Part shown: positions 17,880 through 26,165 of the stretch, piece after piece
Layout of the letters: each line of letters opens with the position of its first letter
Numbering within the stretch: the stretch's first letter is position 1
The notes under the pieces: model-generated
The model's database searches: none
Seen by the model: only the letters and a program-made list of their open reading frames with translations
Told to the model about the DNA's origin: nothing
Assembly (NCBI RefSeq): GCF_001427865.1
Contig: NZ_LMHH01000001.1
Location: 62,001-126,000, forward strand
Direction of reading: 5' to 3'
Length of the DNA stretch: 64,000 nt
DNA from: Altererythrobacter sp. Root672
GTDB lineage: Bacteria; Pseudomonadota; Alphaproteobacteria; Sphingomonadales; Sphingomonadaceae
Position numbers and translations under genes: made by a program

Positions 17880-18680
17880 TCAAGGGACCTTTGATACCGC
17901 TACCATTTTATCGCCGAATTCGACCTCTCCGAACGTCGTCATGAAGCTGACATCGGCAGCGTCGCGACCGACCCCGATCTTCACCGTGTCGGCCGGATCG
18001 GCCATTCCCGTGGCGTCGACGATGTGCCAGGCGCCTCCTCCCGGCGTGGTCGGGTCGGCCAGAAAAACCTCTGCTACGGCGTGGAAATCTGGCGGATCGA
18101 CACTGGGAGAATAGGCGCTGCAGTAACGCGCAGGGATGGCCGATGCGCGCGCCAGCGTAATCAGCACGTGGGCATAGTCCCGGCAGATCCCGCGCCGTTC
18201 GACAAAGCTGTCGAGCGCAGTGGTGTTGGTGGTGCTCGATCCTGGAGTGTACGTGAAATTCCCGGCAATCCAGTCGCGGATCGCCAGAATGCGCTTCCCG
18301 CCGCAGATGTCTCCGAATTCGGCTTCAACGAAGGGTTGGAACCGATCCGCCGGACAATAGCGGGAATCGAGCAGGTACTGGACCGTTTCTGCGGGAAGCT
18401 CATGCGGTTCCAGCCGGGCAAGCTCGCCAATGTCGAGCAGCAGGCGGTCAACCTCGACCCGCGCCTCGTAGGTCACTTCGATCCGCCCTTCGGCGCGAAG
18501 CCAGATGCGCTCGCCGATGTCATCTTGCGCCGCAATTCGGGCGAAGTGTTCGGTCTGGCTTACCTCGCTCGATCTGACGAACACGCGCTGTTCGGGGATT
18601 GCCGCAGCTTCGAACTGCAGCAGGACATCGGTCACGCGATCGACCGAGAAGGAGAAGTGGGCGCTGATGTCGATGGGCAT
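17880..18680 (-). CDS. Transglutaminase-like cysteine peptidase-fold protein
   Basis: 266 residues from the ATG at 18680, which has AGGGCGA upstream. The C-terminal half holds a transglutaminase-like core with a complete triad: RRGICRDYAHVL (Cys166), DFHAVAEVF (His200) and HIVDATG (Asp222). The N-terminal half is a beta-rich domain typical of the BTLCP-like group. It has no signal peptide, so it is probably cytosolic. Its reaction (peptide cleavage or transglutamination) is not known. It follows yjbQ on the same strand. Confidence 0.85.
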   Translation of the reverse strand: MPIDISAHFSFSVDRVTDVLLQFEAAAIPEQRVFVRSSEVSQTEHFARIAAQDDIGERIWLRAEGRIEVTYEARVEVDRLLLDIGELARLEPHELPAETVQYLLDSRYCPADRFQPFVEAEFGDICGGKRILAIRDWIAGNFTYTPGSSTTNTTALDSFVERRGICRDYAHVLITLARASAIPARYCSAYSPSVDPPDFHAVAEVFLADPTTPGGGAWHIVDATGMADPADTVKIGVGRDAADVSFMTTFGEVEFGDKMVAVSKVP

Positions 18681-18717
18681 GCGTCGCCCTAACGCATGCA
18701 GCGTCGGGATGTTTCGA

Positions 18718-19143
18718 TCAACTGCCGGATACGTGCAGGACAATTTTCCTTCGGTGCGGCCGGCGCCGGTGCTCGGCGAGGAATATCCCCTGCCAGGTGC
18801 CTAGCAGCATCTGGCCTTGCCCGACCGGTACGCTCAGGCTGCTGCCGGTGAGCAGGGCCTTGAGATGCGCCGGCATGTCGTCCGGTCCCTCATCCGAATG
18901 CTCGTAAACATCGCCTTCTGGCGCGACCTTCGCCAGCCAGCGGACAATGTCGCGGTGGACCGCGGGCGAGGCGTTCTCGGTGATCAGCAGCCCGGCGCTG
19001 GTGTGCTGGCAGAACACAGTGAGCAGTCCTGTGCGGATGCCGGTTTCGCCAAGCCAGCCGGTGATCTCATCGGTGATCTCGTAGAGGCCGGTGCCGTGAG
19101 TGTCGAAGCTGAGGATCGTATGCTGGTGCATCATCGGTCCCAT
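18718..19143 (-). CDS. yjbQ: YjbQ family protein (UPF0047)
   Basis: 141 residues. Characteristic UPF0047 motifs are present: GLLTVFCQHTSAGLLITENASP, then DEGPDDMPAHLKALLTGSSL, then GTWQGIFLAEHR. Several members show weak thiamine-phosphate synthase activity, but the cellular role is unsettled. The true start may be the ATG at 19134 or 19131; none has a strong Shine-Dalgarno. It is divergent from bglX. Confidence 0.9.
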   Translation of the reverse strand: MGPMMHQHTILSFDTHGTGLYEITDEITGWLGETGIRTGLLTVFCQHTSAGLLITENASPAVHRDIVRWLAKVAPEGDVYEHSDEGPDDMPAHLKALLTGSSLSVPVGQGQMLLGTWQGIFLAEHRRRPHRRKIVLHVSGS

Positions 19144-19295
19144 ATAGAGAGCGATGGCGGGCCAGGGCGAACTCTTTCATGGGCTGGTCCTCGGCCTGTC
19201 AGGCTTTGAGAAGGCACGCATTTGGGACTGGCCTAGCCTTTCATCACGAGGCACAAACTGGCGGAACGCGACAAACGCGGTATCGGGAGGGGAAT

Positions 19296-21608
19296 ATGGC
19301 CAAGCACCTGCGCCGCGGATTGGTAGCGCTATCATTATTAGTGATGCCCGCCGCGCCCATGCTGGCTCAGGAGCGCGAATCCCCCCAGGTTGCGACTGCG
19401 AGCGAAGTCGATCTTGACGCGTTGCTCGCCCGGATGACGACGGCGGAGAAAGTCGGCCAACTCGTTCAGCGCATGGGTGGGCGGCAGCGAGCGCTCAATT
19501 CGCGGCTTGGGCCTGACGAGCTCGACCGGGTCAGGCGCGGGGAGGTGGGGTCCTATCTCCATGTTGCCGGCGCGGAACCGCTGCGCGAATTGCAGCGCGT
19601 GGCGGTAGAGGAGAGCCGGCTCGGTATCCCGCTGCTGTTCGCGATGGACGTGGTCCATGGCTACCGCACGATTTTCCCGGTGCCCTTGGCGATGGCGGCG
19701 ACCTGGGATCCTGAGGCGGCCGAAAGCCACGCTCGGATCGCGGCGCGAGAGGCGAGCGCAGCTGGCTTGCACTGGACTTTCGCGCCGATGGTGGACGTCG
19801 CTCGCGACCCACGGTGGGGGCGGATCGTCGAAGGGGCCGGAGAGGACCCGTTCCTCGGCGCGGCGATGGCTGCGGCGCAAGTGCGCGGCTTCCAGGGATC
19901 GGACCTGTCCGCTGCTGACACGATCATGGCCGGGACCAAGCACTTCGGCGCCTACGGTGCTGCGGAGGGCGGTCGAGACTACGCCGGTGCCGACCTGTCC
20001 GAACGAACCTTGCGCGAGACTTACCTGCCACCGTTCGAGGCGGCGGCGAGGGCAGGCACTGCCAGCTTCATGACGGCGTTCAATGCCCTTGGCGGAGTGC
20101 CGACCACCGGAAACGCCGCCCTGCTTCGCGGCGTGTTGCGCGGGGAGTGGGGCTACGATGGTGTCCTGCTCTCCGACTGGCATGCGATCGAGGAACTCAT
20201 GGCCCACGGCGTCGCGGGCGATCGTGTCGCGGCCGCGCGACTGGCGCTCGAGGCGGGCGTCGACATGGACATGGTCAGCGATGTCTACGGCCAGGACCTG
20301 CTTGCCTCGGTCGAGGCCGATCCCGCGCTCATGGCGCAGCTCGACGAAGCGGTGATGCGCATCCTCAAGGCCAAGCGCGACCTCGGCCTGTTTACCGATC
20401 CCTACAAATACCATGATGCCTCCCGCGAGGCCGCCGTCATGCTCAGCCCGGAACATCGCGCCGAAGCGCGCCGGATCGCCGAGCGTTCGATCGTGCTGCT
20501 CAAGAACGAGGGCGACGTCTTGCCGCTGGCAAAGTCGGCTGGCCGCATCGCGCTGATCGGTGCCCTGGCCGACGATGCGCGTTCGCAACTTGGCTCCTGG
20601 CGGGCGCGGGGTGTGGAGGAGGACGTGGTGACGTTGCGGGCTGCGCTCGAAGCGGCCCATCGCGGCGTCGCTTTTGTCCGCGGTGCCGACAGCCGGAGCA
20701 GCGAGACTGGCGGAATTGCCGAGGCGGTTGCTGCGGCTCAGGGCGCCGACCTGGTCGTCATGGCTTTGGGCGAGGATTTCGACTGGTCGGGGGAAGCGCG
20801 CAGTCGGTCCAGCCTGGAGCTGCCTGGTGCGCAGAGGGAGCTGTTCGAGGCCGTGGCCGCGACGGGCAAGCCGATCGTGGTCGTGCTTATGGGTGGCCGT
20901 CCCTTGGCGATCCCCGAAGTGGCGGAGAAGGCCGACGCGGTGCTCGCCACCTGGCTTCTCGGTGACGAGGCCGGACCGGCTGTGGTGCGCACGCTGTTCG
21001 GCGATGCAAACCCGGCGGGGCGCCTGCCTGCGAGCTTCCCGCGGACGACCGGGCAAGTGCCCTACACATACGACCACCTGCCGAGCGGTCGGCCTGCTGA
21101 TCCGGACCTCGCCAAGGATACCGCGCGCTATATGGATCTGCCGATCATTCCGCTCTACGGGTTCGGTTACGGCCTCAGCTACACCACCTTCGCCTATGGT
21201 CCGCTTGCCGTGGACCAGGCGATCATTCCGGCCGATGGTGGAAGGGTGACGGTGTCCGTGCCGGTGACCAATACCGGCGCCCGACCAGGCGACGAGGTCG
21301 TGCAGCTCTACATGCGCGATCCGGTCGCATCGGTATCGCGGCCGGTCCAGCAGTTGCGCGGCTTTCGCCGTGTGGCGCTTGAGCCCGGCGAGACGCGGGT
21401 CGTGACCTTCACCCTCGACGCCGCGCACTTTGCGTTCTGGGGGCAGAATGGGGGATGGGTCGTCGAACCCGGCATCATCGAACTGTCGGTCGGCGGGGCC
21501 TCTGACGCCATCCATGGCCGGACCGACATCACGCTTGTAGGGCAGGGCCGCGGGCGGGCCTCGCCGGCGTCAACCCCCGTCGAGAGTTCAGACCGCCCTG
21601 CGGGTTAG
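19296..21608 (+). CDS. bglX: Secreted beta-glucosidase, glycoside hydrolase family 3
   Basis: 770 residues from the ATG at 19296, which follows a strong GGGAGGGG site. A signal peptide (LRRGLVALSLLVMPAAPMLA) targets the periplasm. The GH3 N-domain has FAMDVVHGYRTIFPVPLAMA, GTKHFGAYGAAEGGRDY and the nucleophile motif GVLLSDWHAIEEL. The C-domain has ERSIVLLKNEGDVLPL. A fibronectin-III-like tail (GARPGDEVVQLYMRDPVAS) ends the protein, as in BglX. It releases glucose from beta-glucosides, feeding glk and zwf. Upstream it shares a short divergent region with yjbQ. Confidence 0.93.
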   Translation: MAKHLRRGLVALSLLVMPAAPMLAQERESPQVATASEVDLDALLARMTTAEKVGQLVQRMGGRQRALNSRLGPDELDRVRRGEVGSYLHVAGAEPLRELQRVAVEESRLGIPLLFAMDVVHGYRTIFPVPLAMAATWDPEAAESHARIAAREASAAGLHWTFAPMVDVARDPRWGRIVEGAGEDPFLGAAMAAAQVRGFQGSDLSAADTIMAGTKHFGAYGAAEGGRDYAGADLSERTLRETYLPPFEAAARAGTASFMTAFNALGGVPTTGNAALLRGVLRGEWGYDGVLLSDWHAIEELMAHGVAGDRVAAARLALEAGVDMDMVSDVYGQDLLASVEADPALMAQLDEAVMRILKAKRDLGLFTDPYKYHDASREAAVMLSPEHRAEARRIAERSIVLLKNEGDVLPLAKSAGRIALIGALADDARSQLGSWRARGVEEDVVTLRAALEAAHRGVAFVRGADSRSSETGGIAEAVAAAQGADLVVMALGEDFDWSGEARSRSSLELPGAQRELFEAVAATGKPIVVVLMGGRPLAIPEVAEKADAVLATWLLGDEAGPAVVRTLFGDANPAGRLPASFPRTTGQVPYTYDHLPSGRPADPDLAKDTARYMDLPIIPLYGFGYGLSYTTFAYGPLAVDQAIIPADGGRVTVSVPVTNTGARPGDEVVQLYMRDPVASVSRPVQQLRGFRRVALEPGETRVVTFTLDAAHFAFWGQNGGWVVEPGIIELSVGGASDAIHGRTDITLVGQGRGRASPASTPVESSDRPAG

Positions 21609-21725
21609 GCGCCTTCCGACCTTGGTGTAACGTCCGGCGAAACGGTAATTAACCTGACCACGCACCGCGGCAGGTCCACATAGCGCCCGGAGATCCGAAG
21701 GGGATTCTCGCGTGGAGCAAGCAAT

Positions 21726-22301
21726 ATGAAGACAACGGGATTGTGGCTGCTGCCGGCCCTGGCGCTCGTGGCCGGATGTTCGTCGCAAGAGGAGGAGAAG
21801 CCGGCGCAGCCCGTGCAACTGACCTTCCATGAGGTGATGAAGGATCAGGTCGACAAGAATGCCGACGAACTGTGGGATGTCTCGAACGCGGCGATTGCCG
21901 ACATGGCTGGCATCGATCCTGCGAAGATGACCGACGCGAGTTGGGAGCAACTGGCTGAGAAGGCCGAGGCCGTACAGCACGCCGCGCTCGAAATCGCGAC
22001 GATGGATCCGGTGGTCGTGGCCAAGCCTGGGGTAAAGATCGGCGACGAAGGGCTCATCGGCGGCCACACGGCGGCGCAAGTCCAGGCGAAGATCAACGAA
22101 GATCCGGAAAAGCTGCGCGACCTTGCCCACACGCTCGCCCGGCACATGGGCGACATCGCCACCGGTGCACGGAAGCACGACGCCGCGGCTGTTGGCCCGC
22201 TGGTCGACCAGCTCGATGGTGTGTGCGAGAGCTGCCACCTCGAATTCTGGTATCCCGACCAGAAGCAAGAGGTGGAACGGATCCTCGGAAAGCAGGCCTG
22301 A
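21726..22301 (+). CDS. Cytochrome c-type lipoprotein
   Basis: 191 residues. The lipobox LALVAGC directs lipidation of Cys18. A helical body (residues 30-150) ends in GVCESCHLEFWYP, a CxxCH haem-attachment motif close to the C-terminus, as in cytochrome c'-type four-helix bundles. It is therefore probably a membrane-tethered monohaem protein for electron transfer or ligand binding. No partner oxidoreductase is adjacent, and a repeat-filled spacer follows. Confidence 0.82.
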   Translation: MKTTGLWLLPALALVAGCSSQEEEKPAQPVQLTFHEVMKDQVDKNADELWDVSNAAIADMAGIDPAKMTDASWEQLAEKAEAVQHAALEIATMDPVVVAKPGVKIGDEGLIGGHTAAQVQAKINEDPEKLRDLAHTLARHMGDIATGARKHDAAAVGPLVDQLDGVCESCHLEFWYPDQKQEVERILGKQA

Positions 22302-22305
22302 TCTA

Positions 22306-22493
22306 AATCCTCCCTGTGGCTGCAGAGCGGTCATGGGGAGGCGACAGGCGTCAGTGGTTCGACAGGCTCACCACGAACGGATCCATAACATAACCTCCGT
22401 TCGTCCTGAGCTTGTCGAAGGACGCCAGCCCCTCCACCATCCGCTTCGCGGACGGTCCCCCTCCCCATGAGGCTGCGCCTCACAGGGAGGATT
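22306..22493. repeat. Nested palindromic repeat element (REP/MITE-like)
   Basis: This 188-bp element fills the 287-nt gap after the cytochrome gene. Its ends are perfect 13-bp inverted repeats (AATCCTCCCTGTG / CACAGGGAGGATT), followed inwards by TCATGGGGAGG / CCTCCCCATGA. A second palindrome (22357-22423) sits inside. The right part shares the CCCCTCCACCAT and GGTCCCCCTCCCC blocks with the repeat at 16219-16365. No open frame or transposase is present, so any mobility would need proteins encoded elsewhere. The remaining 95 nt before the receptor gene show no clear Fur box or riboswitch. Confidence 0.75.
22357..22423. repeat. Sphingomonad-type palindromic repeat with arms GTTCGAC / GTCGAA
   Basis: The left arm (22357-22380; GTTCGACAGGCTCACCACG then AACGG) and right arm (22397-22419; CCGTTCG then TCCTGAGCTTGTCGAA) are near-perfect inverted copies around a 16-nt AT-richer loop. 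Arms of this GCTTGTCGAA type are a dispersed repeat known from many sphingomonad genomes. It lies inside the larger 22306-22493 element, which implies one repeat inserted into another or a composite repeat. Confidence 0.7.
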
Positions 22494-22588
22494 GGCGGTG
22501 TAACGTCGCTGTAACCCGCGCTTTACCGTAAATAACTGACGTACCCTGAGGACGCTCCATAGGTCCGCCCCCAACAAGACGGACACAA

Positions 22589-24634
22589 ATGGGGAAAGTC
22601 AGGGTCATGAGAGTTTTGGGAAGAGTTTCGTTTCTCGCCGGGGCAGCCACGCTGGCGATAGCCGTGGCAGCGCCGGTGATGGCGCAGGACAGCAGCGAGG
22701 CGCAGGCCTCCACTTCTGCCGATAACGACGAGAATGACGCCGAGGCGATCGTGGTCCTTGGGCAGAGGCTCGAGGAATCCACTCCGGAAACGCTCGAGAA
22801 GTACGGCTCGCGCCTCGAGATCGTCGAGGGCGAGGCCATCGACAAGGCCGGCTATGTCGACACTTCGAGCGCGCTGCGCAATCTCGTGCCCGGTCTTTAT
22901 ATTGGCCAGAAGAGCGGCGCCTTCGACTACGTCCAGGCCTCGCTGACCGGCTCGCGGACTAGCGAAGTGCTGTTCCTGGTCGACGGCGTGCGCATCAACA
23001 ACCGGCTCTATGCCTCGACCACCCCGCTCGACACGATCCCGGCGGGCATGATCGAGCGGATCGAGGTGCTGAAGGGCGGCCAGAGCCTCTACTACGGCAC
23101 CCAGGCGGTGGGCGGCATCGTCAACGTCGTCACCAAGTCCTTCACTCGGGAGGCCGATGGCCAGCTCGAAGTCGGCTACGACACAAACGACGGTTATCAC
23201 GGCAACGGTTACATCCGCGGCGGCATCGGCGATCACTACTTCGTCGGCTTCGGATCTTACGACGAGGCCAAGGGCTTCCAGCCGTTCCGCGACGAGGACA
23301 CCCAGCCGAGCGCGCTCGACCGCAAGCGCGGCTACAAGGTCGCCTCGATCGGCGGCAAGTACGCCTTCGAGCCGTCGGACAACTTCCGCCTCAGCACCTC
23401 GTACCAGCACATCGAGGGTCGGCTCGACTTCGCCAAGGCGGAGGACGTCTACCGCAACTGGAACAAGCGCAACGAGGACATCGCTTCGCTCAAGATCGAC
23501 TGGTCGCCGAGCGAGCGGTTCGACGTCTACGTCAAAGGCTACTGGCACGATTGGGATTCGACCTACCTCGACCTGCGGCCCGAGCTGGTGGGTGGCGTGT
23601 TGACCGGCAACATCATCACCATCAACGACGGCGAGAAGTGGGGCTTCGACGACAAGGGCATCAACGTCCTCGGCGAATTCCACGCCACGGACCAGTTCAC
23701 CCTCGTCGGCGGGTACGACTTCCAGACTTACAGCGGCTTCGACGACGTGTTCCTGATCGCACCTTCCAGCGAGAGCGTCCACGCGCCGTTCGCGCAGGTG
23801 AAGTTCGACTCCGGCGAACTCAGCCTTGCCGCAGGTGTGCGCCACAACATGCCGAGCGATGGGCAGGAAGCGACCGTGTGGAACGTCTCGGGCCGTTACG
23901 GCGGCGATGACGGCTTCTACGGTCGCGGCCAGGTCGGCACCTCGTTCCGCCTGCCGACCGCCTATGAACTCTACGTCATCGACCCGTGCTGCGAGCAGGG
24001 CAACCCGGACCTAGTCGGCGAGGAGAGCTTCAACGTCGAAGGCGGTGTTGGCTACACCAATGAGATCATAAATGCCGAACTGATGGGCTTCTATCGCAAC
24101 GTCGATAACCTCATCGGCATCACTTACGACCTGCCGGCCTATCCCGACGGCTTCATCATCAACACACCCGACAAGGTGACGATGTGGGGCGGGGAAGCGG
24201 TGGTCACGGCCCAGATCAGCAAGAACTTCAGCGGCACGCTCGACTGGACCCACACCGAGGCCACACCGGCCGGGAGCGATCTCCAGCTGGTCAACATCCC
24301 CCGCGACCTGGTCAAGGCGATCTTCAATGCGCAGACCTCGGACGGCCGTTTCGGCGGCACCGCGTCGGTCAACTATGTCGGCGATATCTTTGCCAACGTC
24401 GCAGCGATCGGTCGGGTGAACTACGGCAACTACGCCGTGGTAGACGTGGCGGCCTATGCCTTCATCGACCGGGATCAGCGTCATCGCATCGGCCTGCGGT
24501 TGGAGAACCTGCTCGACGCCGACTACAACACGCAGATGACCCGTGTGCGTGACGACGTGACCAATGCCTCTTACGCCGCCGGCTTCCGTGGTACTCCGCG
24601 CACTCTGCATGTCACTTACGCCGTCTCCCTCTAA
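22589..24634 (+). CDS. TonB-dependent outer-membrane receptor
   Basis: 681 residues. A signal peptide (SFLAGAATLAIAVAAPVMA) is followed by a TonB box-like segment (EAIVVLG, about 52-58). A plug domain (ALRNLVPGLYIGQK, EVLFLVDGVRINNR, IERIEVLKGGQSLYYGT, GGIVNVVTK) and a 22-strand barrel ending in aromatic-poor TYAVSL complete it. The plug resembles BtuB/CirA-type receptors. An unusual IDPCCEQGNPDL loop has adjacent cysteines. It is followed, possibly with overlap, by a PepSY membrane protein, which suggests metal or metal-chelate uptake. No cobalamin riboswitch was found upstream. Confidence 0.9.
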   Translation: MGKVRVMRVLGRVSFLAGAATLAIAVAAPVMAQDSSEAQASTSADNDENDAEAIVVLGQRLEESTPETLEKYGSRLEIVEGEAIDKAGYVDTSSALRNLVPGLYIGQKSGAFDYVQASLTGSRTSEVLFLVDGVRINNRLYASTTPLDTIPAGMIERIEVLKGGQSLYYGTQAVGGIVNVVTKSFTREADGQLEVGYDTNDGYHGNGYIRGGIGDHYFVGFGSYDEAKGFQPFRDEDTQPSALDRKRGYKVASIGGKYAFEPSDNFRLSTSYQHIEGRLDFAKAEDVYRNWNKRNEDIASLKIDWSPSERFDVYVKGYWHDWDSTYLDLRPELVGGVLTGNIITINDGEKWGFDDKGINVLGEFHATDQFTLVGGYDFQTYSGFDDVFLIAPSSESVHAPFAQVKFDSGELSLAAGVRHNMPSDGQEATVWNVSGRYGGDDGFYGRGQVGTSFRLPTAYELYVIDPCCEQGNPDLVGEESFNVEGGVGYTNEIINAELMGFYRNVDNLIGITYDLPAYPDGFIINTPDKVTMWGGEAVVTAQISKNFSGTLDWTHTEATPAGSDLQLVNIPRDLVKAIFNAQTSDGRFGGTASVNYVGDIFANVAAIGRVNYGNYAVVDVAAYAFIDRDQRHRIGLRLENLLDADYNTQMTRVRDDVTNASYAAGFRGTPRTLHVTYAVSL

Positions 24635-24680
24635 CAGCTCCGGCGCGGGCCTCTCTCCCGCGCCGCGCGCCGCGCCCCGC

Positions 24681-26165
24681 ATGTCCAGTTTCACGCGACT
24701 GGCACGCTGGGCGCGGCGCATGATGTTCCTGACGCACCGCTGGCTCGGTATCGTGCTGGCGCTGTTGATGGCCATCTGGGCGATTAGCGGCATCACGATG
24801 ATGTATGTCGCGTTCCCCGACACGTCGGCCGAGGAGCAGGCGGCCGGGCTGCAGCCGCTCGACCTGTCGGGCTGTTGCGACCATGTCGTGCTGCCGGGTG
24901 GCGTGGCGATTGAGGCCGCTACGGTCGAGATGGTCGATGGGCAACCGGCGCTGCGCTGGCGGGGGCCGGAGAGTGCCGGCCTGGCCAGCCTGGGTGAGAA
25001 CGCGTTGCCGACGATCGACGCGGCTGCGGCAGGCAGGATCGCTGCCGGGCACACGAGCCGCGCGTTCGTTCCGTCGGGTCCGCCGACCGTCGAGCAAATC
25101 GACCGCGACCAGTGGACCGTCTACGGCCGCTTCCGCCAGCATCAGCCGATCTACAAGGCGAGCTTTGCCGATGAGCGCGGAACCGTGCTCTATGTGTCCG
25201 GCCTGACCGGCCAGATCATCCAGGACACGACTTCGCATGAGCGGTTCTGGAACTGGCTGGGTGCGGTGCCGCACTGGCTCTATTTCACCGCGCTGAGAGA
25301 GATCCAGCCGCTGTGGTACAACCTTGTCGTCTACGCCTCGGCGCTGGGCGTCTTGCTGTCGATCTCCGGCATCTACGTCGGCCTGATCATGTGGCGGAAG
25401 GGCAAGCGCTGGTCGCCGTTCCGCGGGATCGCGTTGTGGCACCACTGGACGGGCCTGATCTTCGGCGTGGTGACGCTGACTTGGGTCGCCAGCGGGCTGT
25501 TCTCGATGAACCCGTGGGGCTGGTTCGAAAGCGACGGTCCAGGCGAGGTGATCCCGAACCTCGAGGGTCGTCCGCTGCAGGCGGCTGACGTCGAGACGCT
25601 CTACAAGGCGCTGGCCGCCAATCCGCAGCCGGGCGTGGTCTCTGCCGAGATCTCGGTGCAGGAGGGATCGCCGTGGGCCATCCTGGTGCGCCCGGACGGT
25701 TCGCGGGAGCGCTATTCGCTACCGGGCCTCACCCCGGCGCCACTGGACAATGCCAAGCTGGCGACATTGGCGCGCATCGCCAAACCCACCACCCGGATCG
25801 CCTCGGCCGAATTGATCACTGTCCCCGACAGCTACCACTACGCCCACAAGGACGAACATGTGGTCCTGCCGGCCTATCGCGTGATCTACGCCAATGCGGA
25901 CGCGACCAGGCTCTACTTCGATCCGCGCACCGGGGAACTGGTGAACTTCCTCGATGGCCCAAGCCGGTCCTATCGCTGGCTGCACTACGGCTTGCACCGC
26001 CTCGACTTCCCCGGGCTCCGGGCCCGGCCGGTCTGGGACCTGGTCACCGTGCCGCTGCTGATCGGCGTGTCGCTGCTCTGCGTACTCGGCGTGTGGATGG
26101 GGATACGGCGGCTCAGGCGGCCGGCTGCAGGCGTAAAGCGCGGGGCATCCGGCTCGGCGCCATAA
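24681..26165 (+). CDS. PepSY-domain inner-membrane protein
   Basis: About 494 residues from the ATG at 24681. An earlier in-frame ATG at 24609 would overlap the receptor gene; neither has a clear Shine-Dalgarno. The PepSY-TM layout is seen: an N-terminal helix (LTHRWLGIVLALLMAIWAIS), two central helices with a conserved His (LWHHWTGLIFGVVTLTWVAS), periplasmic PepSY-like beta-rich stretches, and a C-terminal helix. The first periplasmic loop carries SGCCDHVV, a Cys-Cys pair. Such proteins sit beside TonB receptors and are thought to reduce or release imported metal chelates. Its last 53 nt overlap the end of the convergent PepSY gene. Confidence 0.85.
   Translation: MSSFTRLARWARRMMFLTHRWLGIVLALLMAIWAISGITMMYVAFPDTSAEEQAAGLQPLDLSGCCDHVVLPGGVAIEAATVEMVDGQPALRWRGPESAGLASLGENALPTIDAAAAGRIAAGHTSRAFVPSGPPTVEQIDRDQWTVYGRFRQHQPIYKASFADERGTVLYVSGLTGQIIQDTTSHERFWNWLGAVPHWLYFTALREIQPLWYNLVVYASALGVLLSISGIYVGLIMWRKGKRWSPFRGIALWHHWTGLIFGVVTLTWVASGLFSMNPWGWFESDGPGEVIPNLEGRPLQAADVETLYKALAANPQPGVVSAEISVQEGSPWAILVRPDGSRERYSLPGLTPAPLDNAKLATLARIAKPTTRIASAELITVPDSYHYAHKDEHVVLPAYRVIYANADATRLYFDPRTGELVNFLDGPSRSYRWLHYGLHRLDFPGLRARPVWDLVTVPLLIGVSLLCVLGVWMGIRRLRRPAAGVKRGASGSAP

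Noticed and set aside
19338-21515. A 725-codon open frame on the minus strand
   Set aside because: It lies antisense to the GH3 gene, which has clear family motifs and a signal peptide. Long antisense frames are expected at this GC content. Similar frames opposite the receptor genes (22523-23845 minus, 27965-30151 plus) are dismissed for the same reason.
22494-22588. Cobalamin riboswitch or Fur box before the first TonB receptor
   Set aside because: The stretch is too short after the repeat and shows neither the B12-box nor a Fur-like inverted repeat; only a short TGTAAC direct repeat is visible.
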